Source of the DNA: Hordeum vulgare subsp. vulgare | Taxonomy: Eukaryota; Streptophyta; Magnoliopsida; Poales; Poaceae | Assembly: GCF_904849725.1 (NCBI RefSeq) | Contig: NC_058521.1 | Coordinates: 563,476,176-563,540,175, forward strand | Direction of reading: 5' to 3' | Length of the DNA stretch: 64,000 bases | Position numbers and translations under genes: made by a program | Shown here: in pieces, positions 31,701 through 44,994 of the stretch | Position numbering within the stretch: the first letter of the stretch is position 1 | How the letters are laid out: each line of letters opens with the position of its first letter | Notes under the pieces: model-generated | What the model was told of the DNA's origin: nothing | Seen by the model: the letters and a program-made list of their open reading frames with translations, nothing else | Databases searched by the model: none

Positions 31701-34700
31701 TAATACGTCTCCATCGTATCTACTTTTCCTAATACGTTTGCTCTTGTTTTGAACTCTAATTTGCATGATTTGAATGAAACTAACCCAGACTGACGCTGTT
31801 TTCAGCAGAAATAAAAGTTATCAGAAATGAACGAAACTTTTTGGAGTTTTTTTCTAAAATAAATGGAAAATATTGGAACCAAGACCCACCAGAGGGAGGC
31901 CCCTCGCACCCACTAGGCACCAGGGCACGCCAGCCCCCCTGGCACGACCTGGTGTCTAGTGCGGCCCACGGGGCTCCACTAACCCTAATTCGAGCGCTAT
32001 AAAATCCTATTTTCAGATAAGAAAATCAAAGAGGGTGTTTCATCGCGTTTCACGATACGGAGCTGCCGCCACCTCATGTTCTTCACCGGGAGGCCTCATC
32101 TGGAGTCTGTTTGGGGTTCCGAAGAGGGGAATCTTCGGTCTTCGTCATCAGCAGCGCTCCTTCATCGCCAATTCCATGATGCTCTCCATCGGGAGTGAGT
32201 AATCCCTTCGTAGGCTTGCTGGTCAGTGAAGAGCTGAATGATATTGATCATGTAATCGAGTTAGTTTTGTTAGGGCTTGATCCCTAGTATCCACTATGTT
32301 CGGAGATTGATGTTGCTATGACTTTACTATGCTTAATGCTTGTCACTAGGGTCCGACTGTCATGATTTCATATGTGGACCATTTATGTTTTCGCCATTGT
32401 ATCTATGTTTCCCATCCGATCTTGTAAGTTACTGATGTTAGCTGTGCTTCCCTTGCAACGGCGCCAGAAATACTTTTGCTATCTCCAAAAAGATCTCCAG
32501 CAACGGCGCCAGAAATAGGCCTGTCGACGGCACCAAGAATCTTTCAGCTGCGGCTATGCCTTAAGGGACTTCCTAGGCAAGTATGCAAAGGATTTCCCCC
32601 GTGGCCTTGGAGCCTTGCGTTGGTGTTCCCTCGAAGCGGAAAGGGTGATGTAGCACAGCGGTGGTAAGTATTTCCCTCAGTTTGAGAACCAAGGTATCAA
32701 TCCGATGGAGGAGTATTTCAAGATCCTTAACAAACACAAAAGCTTGCTCCCAACGCTATGAAGGGGTTGTCAATCCCTTATAGATTGTTTCCCAAGTGAG
32801 AACTGAAAGCAACAAAGTAACAAAGCAAAGTAAAAGCGGAGGTGTAAACGATGGATGTGAATAGACCCGGGGGCCGTAGTGTTTACTACTGGCTTCTCTC
32901 ATGAAAGCAAGTAGACGGTGGGTGAACAAATTACTGTCGAGCAATTGATAGAACCGCGCAAAGTCGTGACGATATCTATGCAATGATTATTTCTATAGGC
33001 ATCACGTCCAAAACAAGTAGACCGATACTGTCTGCATCTACTACTATTACTCCACACGTCGACCGCTGTCCAGCATGCATCTAGTGTATTAACTCCATAA
33101 GAATAGAGTGACGCCTTAAGAAAGATGACATGATGTAGAGGGATAATCTCAAACCAATGATAAAACCCCCATCTTTTTACCCTTGATGGCAACTACTTGA
33201 TGTGTGCCTTGCTGCCCCTACTGTCACTTGGAAAGGTCACCACATGGCAGAACCCAAAACCAAGCACTTCTCCCATTGCAAGAATCATAGATCTAGTTGG
33301 CCAAACAAAACCCAAGACTCAGAGAAACTTCAAGGATATCAAATCAAGCATAACAGAAATCAGCAAATACCCAAATATATATCGTACATAATCTGATCAC
33401 AAATCCACAATTCATCGGATCTCGACAAACACACCGCCAAATAAGATTACATCGGATAGATCTCCATGAAGATCATGGAGAACTTTGTATTGAAGATCCA
33501 AGAAAGAGCAGAAGCCATCTAGATACTAACTACGGACCCGTAGGTCTGAAGTGAACTACTCACGAGTCATTGGAGGTGCGATGATGATGATGAAGAAGCC
33601 CTCCAACTCCAAAGTCCCCTCCGGCTGGGTGCCGGGAAGGGTCTCTAGATGAGATCTCGCGGAAACGGAAGCTTGCGGCGGCGGAAAAGTATTTTTGCGG
33701 CTCCCCCGATTTTTTGCGGAATATTTAGGAATTTATAGGCCAAAAACCTAGGTCAGGGGGCGGCCAGGGAGGCCACAAGCCTGCCCACCGCCGCCTCCCC
33801 CTGGTGGCGGAGTGGGGGCTTGTGGGCTCCGTGGAGCCCACCTGGCTTGGCCCAAAAGCCCCCTGGTCTTCTTCTGTTCAGGAAAAAATCATTTCGGGGT
33901 TTTTCTTCCGTTCCAAAATCAGATCTGAAAAGAGTCAAAAACACGGAAAAAACAGGAACTACCACTTGACACTGAATTAATAAGTTAGTCCCAAAAAAGA
34001 TATAAAAGGTATATAAAACAACCAAAGAAGACAAGATAACAACGTGAAACCTTAAAAAATATAGATATGTTTGAGATGTATCAGTTATATGCACCTGCTA
34101 CGTGTTAGGATCCGCATACCCCAAAGTGACAATAATTGGGATTCTTTCCGGTGATTACCATAGTATGAGGAGTTCATGTATTCACTATGTGTTAATGCTT
34201 TATTTCGGTTCTCTTCTAAAAGGAGGCTTTAATATCCCTTAGTTTCCTTATGGACCCCGCTGCCATGGGAGGGTAGGACAAAAGATGTCATACAAGTTCT
34301 TTTTCATAAGCACGTATGACTATTTATAGAATAGATGCCTACATTGTAACAATGAACGAGAGCTAGTTCTGTGTTGCCCTATGTTATGACTGATATACAA
34401 TGAATATTATCTAGCAATATCACCGATCCAGTTCCTACGAGTTTTCCACATATTGTTCTTGCTAAGTTACTACTGTTGCTACTGCTGTTATAAGTGCTAC
34501 AAAACTGCTATCACTGTTACCGTTACTATTGCTATTGTTACCATTGCTATCAAAACTATCATGTTACCGTGCTACTGATCACCGTGTTGCAGATACTAAA
34601 TCTCCAAGTATGGTTCAATTGACAACTCAGTTGCTAATACATGCGAATATTATTTGCCTCCCCTTGTGTCGAATCTATAAATTTGGGTTGAATACTCTAC

Positions 34701-34741
34701 CATCGAAAACTATTGTGATCCCATATATTTGTGGGTTATCA
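31701..34741 (+). mobile_element. Type-B gypsy solo LTR, split by a type-A solo LTR
   Basis: It starts TAATACGTCTCCATCGTATC (normal start TGATACG) and ends TTGTGGGTTATCA at 34741. Flanks CAGCA (31696-31700) and CATCA (34742-34746) match at 4 of 5. Without the insertion at 32433-34083 it is about 1.4 kb. No internal region follows, so it is a solo LTR. The family is Athila-like gypsy, related to but distinct from type A. Confidence 0.82.
32433..34083 (-). mobile_element. Antisense type-A solo LTR with an extended U5 end
   Basis: Minus-strand start at 34083 (TGATACATCTCAAACATATC) and full-length match to the type-A LTR down to 32477. It then continues 44 bases through a primer-site copy (minus TTTCTGGCGCCGTTGC, about 32456-32472) and ends CTAACATCA at 32433. 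Flanks GTTAC (32428-32432) and GTTAT (34084-34088) agree at 4 of 5, so the element really ends beyond the primer site. Confidence 0.78.
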
Positions 34742-34746
34742 CATCA

Positions 34747-35183
34747 CATCAAGACAACAAGTGCCAACATTATTTTTATTGGATGCAAGTGAAACTGTAT
34801 GGCATGGACATGCATCAAAGTTGTTTGTTTGTTTACTAGACTTTAAAGCAACATCAAAACATAAAAATTTCTTGGATTCGAGGCTAGAGCAATGACCAAA
34901 CATGCATCATATAAGCGACTAAATATATAACATTAGCAAGATGCATAATATTAAATAGGATAGGGTTAAATAAGGAAAATGCAAAGGAGCAGATGGTACC
35001 TTAATCACTAGGGTTTCACATGAGCATTTGTTTTGGCACATTTCCATAGAAATTTATTCCTAACACACACATATCATAAGGTTGTGAATATATGCCCTTT
35101 AGCTACAAGTATAAATACTGAAAATGACTCATAGAAAGTTTTTCATAAATGATTTTTACAAGTCGTTGTACATATATCATGGA
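34747..35183. other. Anonymous AT-rich DNA between two insertions
   Basis: About 440 bases with no recognised feature; probably older flanking sequence. Confidence 0.4.
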
Positions 35184-36384
35184 TTTTATGTTGGGGAACG
35201 TTGCATGGGAAACAAAAATTTTCCTACGCACACGAAGACCTATCATGGTGATGATCATCTACGAGAGGGAGATCGGATCTACATACCGTTGTAGATCGCT
35301 AAGCGGGAAGCATTAAGAAACGTGGTTGATGTAGTGGAAGGTCTTCGCCATCCAAATCGCCGCCGTCCCACGATCCGTCCCGATCTAGTACCAAACGTAC
35401 GGCACCTCCGCGTTCAGCACACGTACATCTCGATGACGATCTCCGCCTTGTTGATCCAGAAAGAGATACGGGGAAGTAGATGAGTTCTTCGGCAGCATTA
35501 CGGCACGCCGGTGGTGGTGATGATCTTATTCCTACAGGGCTTCGCCTAAGCACCGCAAAAATCCGATCTAGAGGAAGAAGTATGAATTAGAGGTTTAGGG
35601 TTGCACGTTGGAAAGTTGTGTCTCAAAAACCCTAAAACCTCTAGTATATATAGGAGGAACCAAATGGTGGGGCTTGCCTCCTACTCCAAGTAGGAGGGCT
35701 TCACCCGAGAGGGAGGAGGGATCCTCCTCCAATTCGGTTTGGAGGGAGTAGTCCCTTCCTTCCCACCTCCTCTTTTTTCCTTTTGCCTTTGTTTTTCTCC
35801 TTGGCCAAAATAGACCTATTGGGCTGGCCTCACCAGCCCACTAAGGGCTGGTGCGCCACCCATGGGCCTATTAGGTTCTCTCTCGGGTGGGTGGCCCCTC
35901 CCGGTAAAACCCCGGAACCCATTCGTCACTCCCGGTACATTGTCGACAATGCCCGAAATCTTTCTGGAAGCCAAATGCAACAATCCTATATATCAATCTT
36001 CGTCTCCGGACCATTCCGGAAACCCTCGTGACGTCCGGAATCTCATCCGAGACTCCGAACAAAATTTTGATCACCAGCACCTATAACTCAACTATACCGA
36101 AACGTCACCGAACCTTAAGTGTGCAGACCCTGCGGGTTCTGATGTCAAGTGTTCTTCCCCTTGCAACGGCACCAGAAGAATGCTGCTAGCACTCTCTGGC
36201 AATCGAAACTAGAAGAATGTTGTTGACGGCCCACCAGCGCATGGGATCGTAGCAGTTTTCGAGGGTAGAGTATTCGACCCAAATATGTTGATCGCCAAAA
36301 CAGGAGGTGAGAGAATACTCTCGAGTATTAGCAGTTGAATTTGTCAGATTCAACCACATCTGAAAGATTAGTATCTGCAAGCAA

Positions 36385-36625
36385 AGTAGTAATAGCAAAG
36401 TAACGAGTAATGGCAGTGGCAAGGAACAGCGGTAGTGGAAGCAGTAGCAAGTAGCAACAGTAGCAAGCGACAGTAGTAGCAACAGTAGCAGCAGAGCAAG
36501 ACAAGTAACAGCAGTAGCATCAGTAGTAACAGCAGCAGAGCAAGACAAGTAACAGCAGTAGAAACAGTAGTAACAGCAGCAGAGCAAGACAAGTAACAAC
36601 AGTAGTAATAGCAGCAGTAGGACAA
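36385..36625. repeat. Imperfect trinucleotide tract (AGC/AGT/AAC)
   Basis: Runs of AGTAGCAACAGTAGCAGCAG type within the type-B LTR, also present at 54240-54425 in another copy and, decayed, around 34465-34560. Leu/Cys-rich open frames here are translation of this tract. Confidence 0.85.
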
Positions 36626-37562
36626 ACTCGTAGGCAATGGGTCGGTGATTTGTTTGGATGATATTCATCATGCAACGACTATAACACGGAGAGATATGTG
36701 GCTAGCTCCCGTTCGTCAATGTGATGTAGGCATGCATTCTGTGTGTCGTCATACGTGCTTAGGGAAAAGAATTTGCATGACATCTATTGTCCATCCCTCC
36801 CGTGGCAGTGGGGTCCAAAAGGAAACTACGGGATATTAAGGTTCTCCTTTTAATAAAGAACCGGACCAACGCATTAGCACTTGGTGAACACATGAACTCC
36901 TCAAACTATGGTCATCGCCGGGAGTGGTACCGGTTATTGTCACTCCGGGGTTGCCAGATCATAACACATAGTAGGTAACTACAACTTGCAAGATCGGATC
37001 TAAAGCACACATATATTGGTGACAACATAATAATTTCAGATCTGAAATCATGGCACTCAGGCCCTAGTGATAAGAATTAAGCATGGCAAAGTAGTAGCAA
37101 CATCAATCTGAGAACATGGTGGATACTAGGGATCAATCCCCATCAAAACTAACTCGATTACATGATAGATCTCATCCTACTCATCACCGCCCAGCGAGCC
37201 TACAAATAGATTACTCACGAACGACGAAGAGCTTCATGGAATTGGAGAGGGAAGAAGGTTGATGATGACGATGGCGACGATTTCCCCTCTCCGGAGCCCA
37301 AGACGGACTCCAGATCTGCGCTCCAGATGAAGAACAGGTGGTGGCGGCGGCTCCGTATCGCAAACGCGACGAAAGCTTCTCTTTTTATTTTTTCTGGGAC
37401 GAAAGTGAACTTATAGAGCCAGAGTTGGGGGTGGCAGAGCCGTGTGGGCCCCACAAGCCTGCCCACCGCCACCAGGGGGGTGGTGGTGGAGCCCTTTGGC
37501 TTGTGGGCCACCCCCTCAGGTGGAACTTGGCGAAGACATTTTTCATATTTTCCAAAATTGCT

Positions 37563-38753
37563 TGCTACTGCAACAAAAGACCTTCCAACGGTGCCAGAAA
37601 TAGGAGTGTTGCTTGATACTCCTCAGCAACGGCACCAGGAATCGTTCAGCTGCGGCTACGCCTTAAGAGACTTCCTAGGCAAGTATGCAAAGGATTTCCC
37701 CCGTGGCCTTGGAGCCTTGCGTTGGTGGTCCCTCGAAGCGGAAAGGGTGATGTAGCGTAGCAGTGGTAAGTACTTTCCTCAGTTTGAGAACCAACGTATC
37801 AACCCAGTGGAGGAGTATCTCAAGATCCTGCACAAACACAAAAACTTGCTCCCAACGCTATGAAGGGGTTGTCAATCCCTTATAGATTGTTTGCCAAGTG
37901 AGAACTGAAAGGAACAAAGTAACAAAGCAAAGTAAAGAGGAGGTGTAAACGATGGATGTGAATAAACCCAAGACTCGGAGAGACTTACAAGAATATCAAA
38001 TCATGCATATAAGAGATCAGCAAAGACTCAAATATAGATCATAGATAATCTAATCACAAATCCACAATTCATCGGATCTCGACAAACACACCGCCAAAGA
38101 AGATTACATCGGATAGATCTCGAGGAAGATCATGGAGAACTTTGTATTGAAGATCCAAGAGAGAGAAGAAGCCATCTAGCTATTAACTACGGACCCGTAG
38201 GTCTGAAGTGAACTACTCACGAGTCATTGGAGGGGCGATGATGATTATGAAGAAGCCCTCCAACTCCAAAGTCCCCTCCGGCAGGGTGCAGGGAAGGGTC
38301 TCCAGATGAGATCTCGCGGAAACGGAGGCTTGCGGCGGCGGAAAAGTATTTTCGAGGCTCCCCTGATTTTTTGCGGAATATTTGGGAATTTATAGGCCAA
38401 AGACCTAGGTCAGGGGACGGCCAGGGAGGCCACAAGCCTGCCCACCGCCGCCTCCCCCTAGTGGCGGAGTGACGGCTTGTGGGCTCCCTGGAGCCCACCT
38501 GGCTTGGCCCAAAAGCCCCCTGGTCTTCTTCCGTTCGGGAAAAAAATCATTTCGGGGTTTTTCTTCCGTTTGGACTCCGTTCCAAAATCATATCTGAAAA
38601 GAGTCAAAAACACGGAAAAAACAGGAACTGGCACTTGGCACTGAATTAATAATTTAGTCCCAAAAAAGATATAAAAGGTACATAAAACAACCAAAGAAGA
38701 CAAGATAACAGCGTGAAACCATCAAAAATTATAGATACGTTTGAGACGTATCA
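37563..38753 (-). mobile_element. Antisense type-A solo LTR with an internal deletion
   Basis: Minus-strand start TGATACGTCTCAAACG at 38753, end TTGCAGTAGCA at 37563. Flanks TTGCT (37558-37562) and ATGCT (38754-38758) match at 4 of 5. About 440 bases present in other copies are missing at roughly 37970, where AATAAACCC meets AAGACTCGG; similar short ACCC strings at both deletion ends suggest microhomology-mediated loss. Confidence 0.85.
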
Positions 38754-39709
38754 ATGCTCCCCGTAAATTTTTAGGACGTTTGGAGAACTTTGATTTGTGC
38801 ACAAAAATAACACCAAGGCAATTCTGCTGAAAACAGCGTCAGTCCTGGTTAGTTCTATTCCAATCATGCAAATTAGAGTCCAAAACAAGGGCAAAAGAGT
38901 TTGGAAAAGTAGATACGATGGACACGTATCAGGTTCGAGAACTATGTAGATATGACCTAAGACACTCCCCGATCAATATCCAATAGCGGGACCTGGATGT
39001 ACATATTGGATCCTACATATTCTACGAAGATCGTATCGGTTGAACCTCTATGTCAAGGATTCAAACTATCACGTATATCATTCCTTTGTCCTTCGACAAG
39101 TCTCTTTACTCGTTTTGTAATACAAGATCCTGTGACTAACTCTTTAGTCATATTGCTTGCAAGGCTTGTATTTGATGTTGTATTACCGAGTGGGCCCTGA
39201 GATACCTCTCCGTCACACGGAGTGACAAATCCCAGTCTTGATCAATGCTAACTCAATGGAAACCTTCGAAGATACCTGTAGAGCATCTTTATAGTCACAC
39301 AACAACGTTGCGACCTTTGATACACACAAGGCATTCCTCCGGTGTCAGTGAGTTACATGATCTCATGGTCATAGGAAGGAATACTTGACATGCAGAAAAC
39401 AATAGCAACAAAATGACACGATCACATGCTAAGTTTATAGTTTGGGTCTTGTCCATCACATCATTCTCCCAATAATGTGATCCCGTCATCAAGTGACAAC
39501 ACTTGTCTATAGTTACGAAACCTTAACCATCCTTGATCAATAGGCTAGTCAACTAGAGGCTTACTAGGGACATAGTTTTGTCTATATATCCACACATGCA
39601 TTTATGTTTCCATTCAGTACAATTATAGCATGGATAATAAACGATTATCTTGAAACAGGAAATATAATGATAACTATTTTATTATTGCCTCTAGAGCATA
39701 TTTCCAATA

Positions 39710-39725
39710 GTCTCCCACTTCCACT
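39710..39725 (-). other. Polypurine tract of the BARE/WIS/Angela-like element
   Basis: On the minus strand AGTGGAAGTGGGAGAC directly precedes the 3' LTR. Confidence 0.8.
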
Positions 39726-39779
39726 AGAGTCAATAATCTAGTCTCACATCGCTATGTGATTTACATTGAAATGAATCTA

Positions 39780-42700
39780 ACACCCATACAGTTCTGGTGT
39801 TGATCATGCTTCGCTCGTGGAAGAGGTTTAGTCAGCGGATGTGCAACATTCAGATCCGTGTGCACTTTACAAATATTTACGTCCTCTGCTTCGACATAGT
39901 CACGGATGAGGTTGAAGCGTCATTTCATGTGTGTGGTCCTCTTGTGAAACCTTGGTTCCTTGGCTAGAGCAATGGCACGAGTGTTGTCACGGAACAAAGT
40001 TATTAGATTTAATGCGCTCGACACAACTCCAAGATCCGTCATAAACTGCTTCATCCAGACACCCTCCTTAGACGCCTCCGAGGCAGCCATGTACTCCGCT
40101 TCACATGTAGAATCTGCTACGATGCTTTGCTTGGAATTGCACCAGCTTACCGCACCCCATTGAGAATAAATATGTATCCGATTTGTGACTTAGAGTCATC
40201 CGGATCAGTGTCAAAGCTTGCATCAACGTAACCCTTTACGACGAGCTCTTCGTCACCTCCATAAACAAGAAACATTTCGTTAGTCCTTTTCAGGTACTTT
40301 AGAATATTCTTGACCGCCGCCCAGTGTTCCACTCCTGGATCACTTTGAGACCTGCCTGCCATACTTATGGCCAGGCTGACGTCCGGTATTGTGCACATCA
40401 TTGAATACATGACAAACCCTATGGCTGAAGCATATGGGACGACACTCATCTTTTCTCTATCTTCTGCAGTTACTGGACACTGAGTCTTACTCAACTTTAC
40501 CTTGTAAGACATGCAAGAACCCCTTCTTTGTTTGTTTTGTTTTGAACTTTTTTAAAACTTTATCAAGGTATGTGCTTTGTGAAAGTCCTATCAGGCGCCT
40601 CGATCTATCTCTATAGATCTTAATGCCTAATATGTAAGCAGCTTCTCCTAGGTCTTTCATTGAAAAACTTTTGTTCAAGTAATCCTTTACGCTCTCCAAA
40701 AACTCCACATTGTTTCCAATCAGCAATATGCCATCCACATATAATATTAGAAACGCTACAGAGCTCCGACTCACTTTCTTGTAAATACAAGCTTCTCCTA
40801 CAACTTGTATAAACCCAAACGCCTTGATCACATCATCAAAGCGCTTATTCCAACTCCGAGATGCTTGCACCAGTCCATAAATGGATCGCTGGAGCTTGCA
40901 TACTTTGTCAGCATTCTCTGGATCGACAAAACCTTCGGGTTGCATCATATACAACTCTTCCTTAAGAAACCCATTAAGGAACACCGTTTTGACATCCATC
41001 TGCCAGATTTCATAATCAAAAAATGCAGCTATTGCTAACATGATTCGGACGGACATAAGCATTGCTATGGGTGAGAATGTCTCATCATAGTCAACTCCTT
41101 GAACTTGTGAAAACCCCTTTGCCACAAGTCAAGCTTTATAAACGTTCACATTACCGTCCGCGTCGGTCTTCTTCTTAAAGATCCATTTGTTCTGAATAGC
41201 CTTGCGACCTTCAGGTAATACTTCCAAAGTCCACACTTTGTTTTCATACATAGATCCTATCTCGGATTTGATGGCCTCGAACCATCCATTGGAATCTGGG
41301 CCCACCATTGCTTCGCCATAATTCGCAGGCTCACTGTTGTCTAACAACATGATAGACAAGACAGGATTCCTGTACCACTCAGGAGCAGTACGTGCTCTTG
41401 TCGACCAGCGAGGTCCGACAGTAACTTGATCTGAAGCTTCATGATCATCATCATTAGCTTCCTCCTCAACTGGTGTTGCCTTGATAGAAATTTCTTTCTG
41501 CCCTACGCCACCATCTTGTTGAAGCAGTGGTTCCACAACCTCATCAAGTTCAATCTTCCCCCACTCAATTCTTTCAAGAGAAAATCTTTCTCAAGAAAAG
41601 CTCCGTTCTTAGCGACAAACACTTTGCCCTCGGATCTAAGATAGAAGGTGTACCCAACTGTCTCTTTTGGGTAACCTATGAAGACACATTTTTCTGCTTT
41701 GGGTTCCACCTTTTCAAGCTGAAGCTTTTTGACATAAGCATCGCATCCCCAAACTTTAAGAAACGACAACTTTGGCTTCTTCCCATACCATAGCTCATAT
41801 GGTGTCGTATCAACGGATTTTGATGGTTCCCTATTTAAAGTGAATGCAGTTGTCTCTAATGCATAGCCCCAAAATGATAATGGCAAATCGGTAAGAGACA
41901 TCATAGATCGCACCATATCTAATTAAGTATGATTACGACGTTCGGACACACCATTACGCTGTGGTGTTCCAGGCGGTGTCAACTGTGAAACAATTCCACA
42001 TTGTCTTAAGTGAGCACCAAACTCGTAACTTAGATATTCACCCCCTCGATCAGATCGCAGGAACTTGATCTTCTTGCTATGATGATTTTCAACTCCACTC
42101 TGAAATTGATTGAACTTTTAAAATGTTTCAGACTTGTGCTTCATCAAGTAGATATAGCCATACCAACTCAAATCGCCGGAGAAGGTGAGAAAATAAAGAT
42201 ATCCGCCGCGCGCCTCCACACTCATTGGTCCGCACACATCAGTATGTATGATTTCCCACAAGTCACTTGCACGCTCCATTGTTCGAGAGAACAGCGTCTT
42301 AGTCATCTTGGCCATGAGGCATGGTTCGCATGTGTCAAGTTATTCAAAATCAAGTGGCTCCAAAAGACCATCATCATGGAGTTTCTTCATGCTCTTAACA
42401 CCAATATGACCTAAGCGGCAGTGCCACAAGAAAGTGGCGCTATCATTGTTAACTCTGCATCTTTTGATCTCAATGTTATGGATATGAGTGTCATCACAAT
42501 CAAGATTCAATATGAACAAACCCCTCACATTGGGTGCATGACCATAAAAGATATTACTCATATACATAGAACAACCATTATTCTCTGACTTAAATGAGTA
42601 ACCTTCTCGCAATAAACAAGATCTAGATATAATTTTCACTCTTAACGCATGCACTAAATAACAATTATTTAAGTTCATTACTAATCCCGATGGTAACTGA

Positions 42701-42936
42701 AGTGAGACTATGCCGACGGCGATCGCATCAACCTCGGAACCATTTCCCACGCGCATCGTCACTTCATCCTTCGCCATCCTTCGTTTATTCCGCAGTTCCT
42801 GCTTCGAGTTGCAAATGTGAGCAACAGAACCGGTATCAAATACCCACGCAGAACTACGAGAGTTGGTTAGGTACACATCAATAACATGTATATTACATAT
42901 ACCTTGTTTTGCGTTGGCCGCCTTCTTATCGGCCAA
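39780..42936 (-). pseudogene. Copia pol of the BARE/WIS/Angela-like element (broken)
   Basis: Read leftwards: protease VFDTGSVAHIC near 42840; pre-integrase region FLWHCRLGHIGVKSMKKLHD (about 42385-42445); integrase start IIHTDVCGPMSVEARGGY near 42240; integrase C-part SFWGYALETTAFTLNRE (about 41840); reverse transcriptase KWIFKKK near 41175 and QMDVKTVFLNG near 40985; RNase H segment near 40200-40000. The catalytic box is LYVDGILL (about 40722-40745), with the second aspartate replaced by glycine. Stops divide the frame at about 42316-42340, 41917-42118 and 41126; frameshifts lie near 41540 and 40510. The enzymes cannot be made from this copy. Confidence 0.9.
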
Positions 42937-42981
42937 ATACTTGGGGCAGTTGTGCTTCTAGTGACCAGTCCCCTTGCAATA

Positions 42982-43740
42982 TTAGTACTCAGTATCCGGC
43001 TTAGGTCCAGCCTTGGGTTTCTTCGTCGGAGGGGCAACAGTTTTGCCGCTGTTCTTGGAGTTACCCTTCTTTCCTTTGCCATTTTTATTGAAACCAGTGG
43101 TCTTATTGACCATCAACACTTGATGTTCTTTCCGGATTTCTGACTCTGCGACTTTCAGCATCGCAAACAGCTCACTGGGTGACTTATTCATCCCTTGCAT
43201 GTTATAGTTCAACGCAAAGGCTTTATAGCTAGGTGACAGTGATTGAAGACTTCTGTCAGTGATAGCTTCTTGCGGGAGTTCAATCCCTAGCTCACCTAGA
43301 TGGTTTGAGTACCCAGACATTCTGAGCACATGTTCACTGACAGACGAATTCTCCTCCATCTTGCAAGCATAGAACTTATCCGAGGTCTCATACCTCTCGA
43401 TCCGGGCGTTTTTCTCAAAGATAAACTTCAACTCGTGGAACATCTCATATGCTCCATGATGTTCAAAACGTCTTTGAAGTCCCGGTTCTAAGCCATACAA
43501 TATTGCACATTGAACTAGTGAGTAGTCATCCTTACGTGCTTGCCAAGCGTTCAAAACGTCTTGGTCAGCCGTGGTGGGTGGTGCATGTCCTAGCGCAGCA
43601 TCAATGACATAATTCTTTTGGCCGGCAGTGAGGATAAGCCTCAAATTACGAGCCCAGTCAACGAACTTGCTTCCATCATCTTTCAACTTAGCTTTCTCTA
43701 GGACCGTATTGAAATTCAGGGTTGCTATTGCGTGAGCCAT
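42982..43740 (-). pseudogene. Copia gag of the BARE/WIS/Angela-like element
   Basis: The frame starts at ATG 43740 (MAHAIATLNFNTVLEKAKL) and runs 252 codons through the capsid-type region (SKFVDWARNLRLIL, RFEHHGAYEMFHELK) to a stop at the place of the zinc knuckle. In the same frame beyond the stop, the knuckle can still be traced (YCKGTGH.KHNCPKYLADKK) with an expected first cysteine changed to tyrosine and two nonsense codons, compatible with C-to-T decay. Gag and pol share one frame, as in this family. Confidence 0.88.
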
Positions 43741-44994
43741 TGAACTACAACATAAAATATTACAAAGTTTACTTAGACTATGTTCAAGACAATTAGAGTT
43801 TACCTAATCATATTACTAATAAACTCCCACTCAAATAGACATCCCTTCAGTTATTTGAGTGTGGCATGATCCAAATTCACTAACTCAAGTCCGATCATCA
43901 CGTGAGTTGAGTATAGTTTCAGTGGTGAACATCTCCATGTTGATCATATCCACCATATGATTCATGCTCGACCTATTGGTCTCTTGTGTTCAGAGGCCAT
44001 GTCTGTACATGCTAGGCTCGTCAAGTTTAACCCATGTGTTCCGCGTGTGCAACTGCTTTCCACCCGTTGTATATGAGCATTGAGTCTATCACACCCGATT
44101 ATCACGTGGTGTCTCGGAATGACGAAATGTCGCAATGGTGCACAGTTGGGGAGAACACAATTTTATCTTGAAATTTTAGTGAGGGATCACCTTATAATGC
44201 TACCGTCGTTCTAAGTAAGATAAGGTGCATAAAGGATTAACATAACATGCAAATAATAAGTGACATGATATGGCCATGATCTTGTGCTTCTTGATCTCCA
44301 TCGCCAAAGCACTGACATGATCTTCCTCGTTACTCGCGCCACACCATGATCTCCATCACCGTGCCGCCATCGAGGTTGTCATGCTATCTATGCTATTACT
44401 ACTAAAGCTACAACCTAGCAATATAGTAAACACATCTGCAAGCACAAACGTTAGTTTAAAGACAACCCTATGGCTCCTCCGGGTTGCCGTAGCATCGACG
44501 TGCAAGTCGATATTTATAACTATTACAACATGATCATCTCATACATCCAATATATCATATCATGTCTTTGGCCATATCACATCACATGCATACCCTGCAA
44601 AAACAAGTTAGACGTCCTCTAGTTTGTTGTTGCATGTTTTACGTGGCTGCTATGGGTATCTAGTATGATCGCATCTTACTTACGCAAAGCCACAACAGTG
44701 ATAGCAAATTGCTATTTAACCTTATCCAAGGACTGCCTCGGTCAAATCCGATTCAACTAAAGTTGAAGAAACAGACACCCGCCAGTCATCTTTATGCAAC
44801 AAGTTGCATGTTAGTCGATGAAACCGGTCTCTCGTAAGCGTACGAGTAAGGTTGGTCCGTGCCGCTTCCATAAAACAATACCGTCGAATCAAGAAAAGAC
44901 TAAGGAGGGAAGCAAATTGAACATAAACGCCCACAAACTATTTTGTGTTCTACTCGAGATATCATCTACGCATGAACCTAGCTCATGATGCCAC
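43741..44994 (-). other. Leader of the BARE/WIS/Angela-like element with primer site
   Basis: 1.25 kb untranslated leader. The primer site TGGCATCATGAGC is at 44993-44981 on the minus strand, next to the LTR, a variant of the initiator tRNA-Met complement. A 70-codon minus-strand open frame (44722-44934) is not supported. Confidence 0.75.

Larger units (their letters stand above)
36140..38931 (-). mobile_element. Antisense type-B solo LTR inside the copia 3' LTR
   Basis: Perfect GGTTC duplication at 36135-36139 and 38932-38936. Minus-strand start TGATACGTGTCCATCG at 38931. Its far end at 36140 lies beyond a primer-site-like copy (CAACGGCACCAG, 36164-36175 on plus) and reads, on minus, CACTTGACATCA. 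It is itself split at 37563-38753. Confidence 0.85.
35189..39709 (-). repeat. 3' LTR of the BARE/WIS/Angela-like element, with nested insertion
   Basis: Left part 35189-36139 and right part 38937-39709 together match the other LTR at 44995-46786. A minus-strand TATA box (TATATATA) is at 35645-35652. The LTR start is mutated from TGTTGG to TATTGG at 39709. Confidence 0.9.

Noticed and set aside
36186..36671. Leu/Cys-rich 161- and 89-codon minus-strand frames
   Set aside because: They translate the AGC/AGT/AAC trinucleotide tract of the type-B LTR. The same kind of frame appears at 54174-54588 in another copy of the tract.
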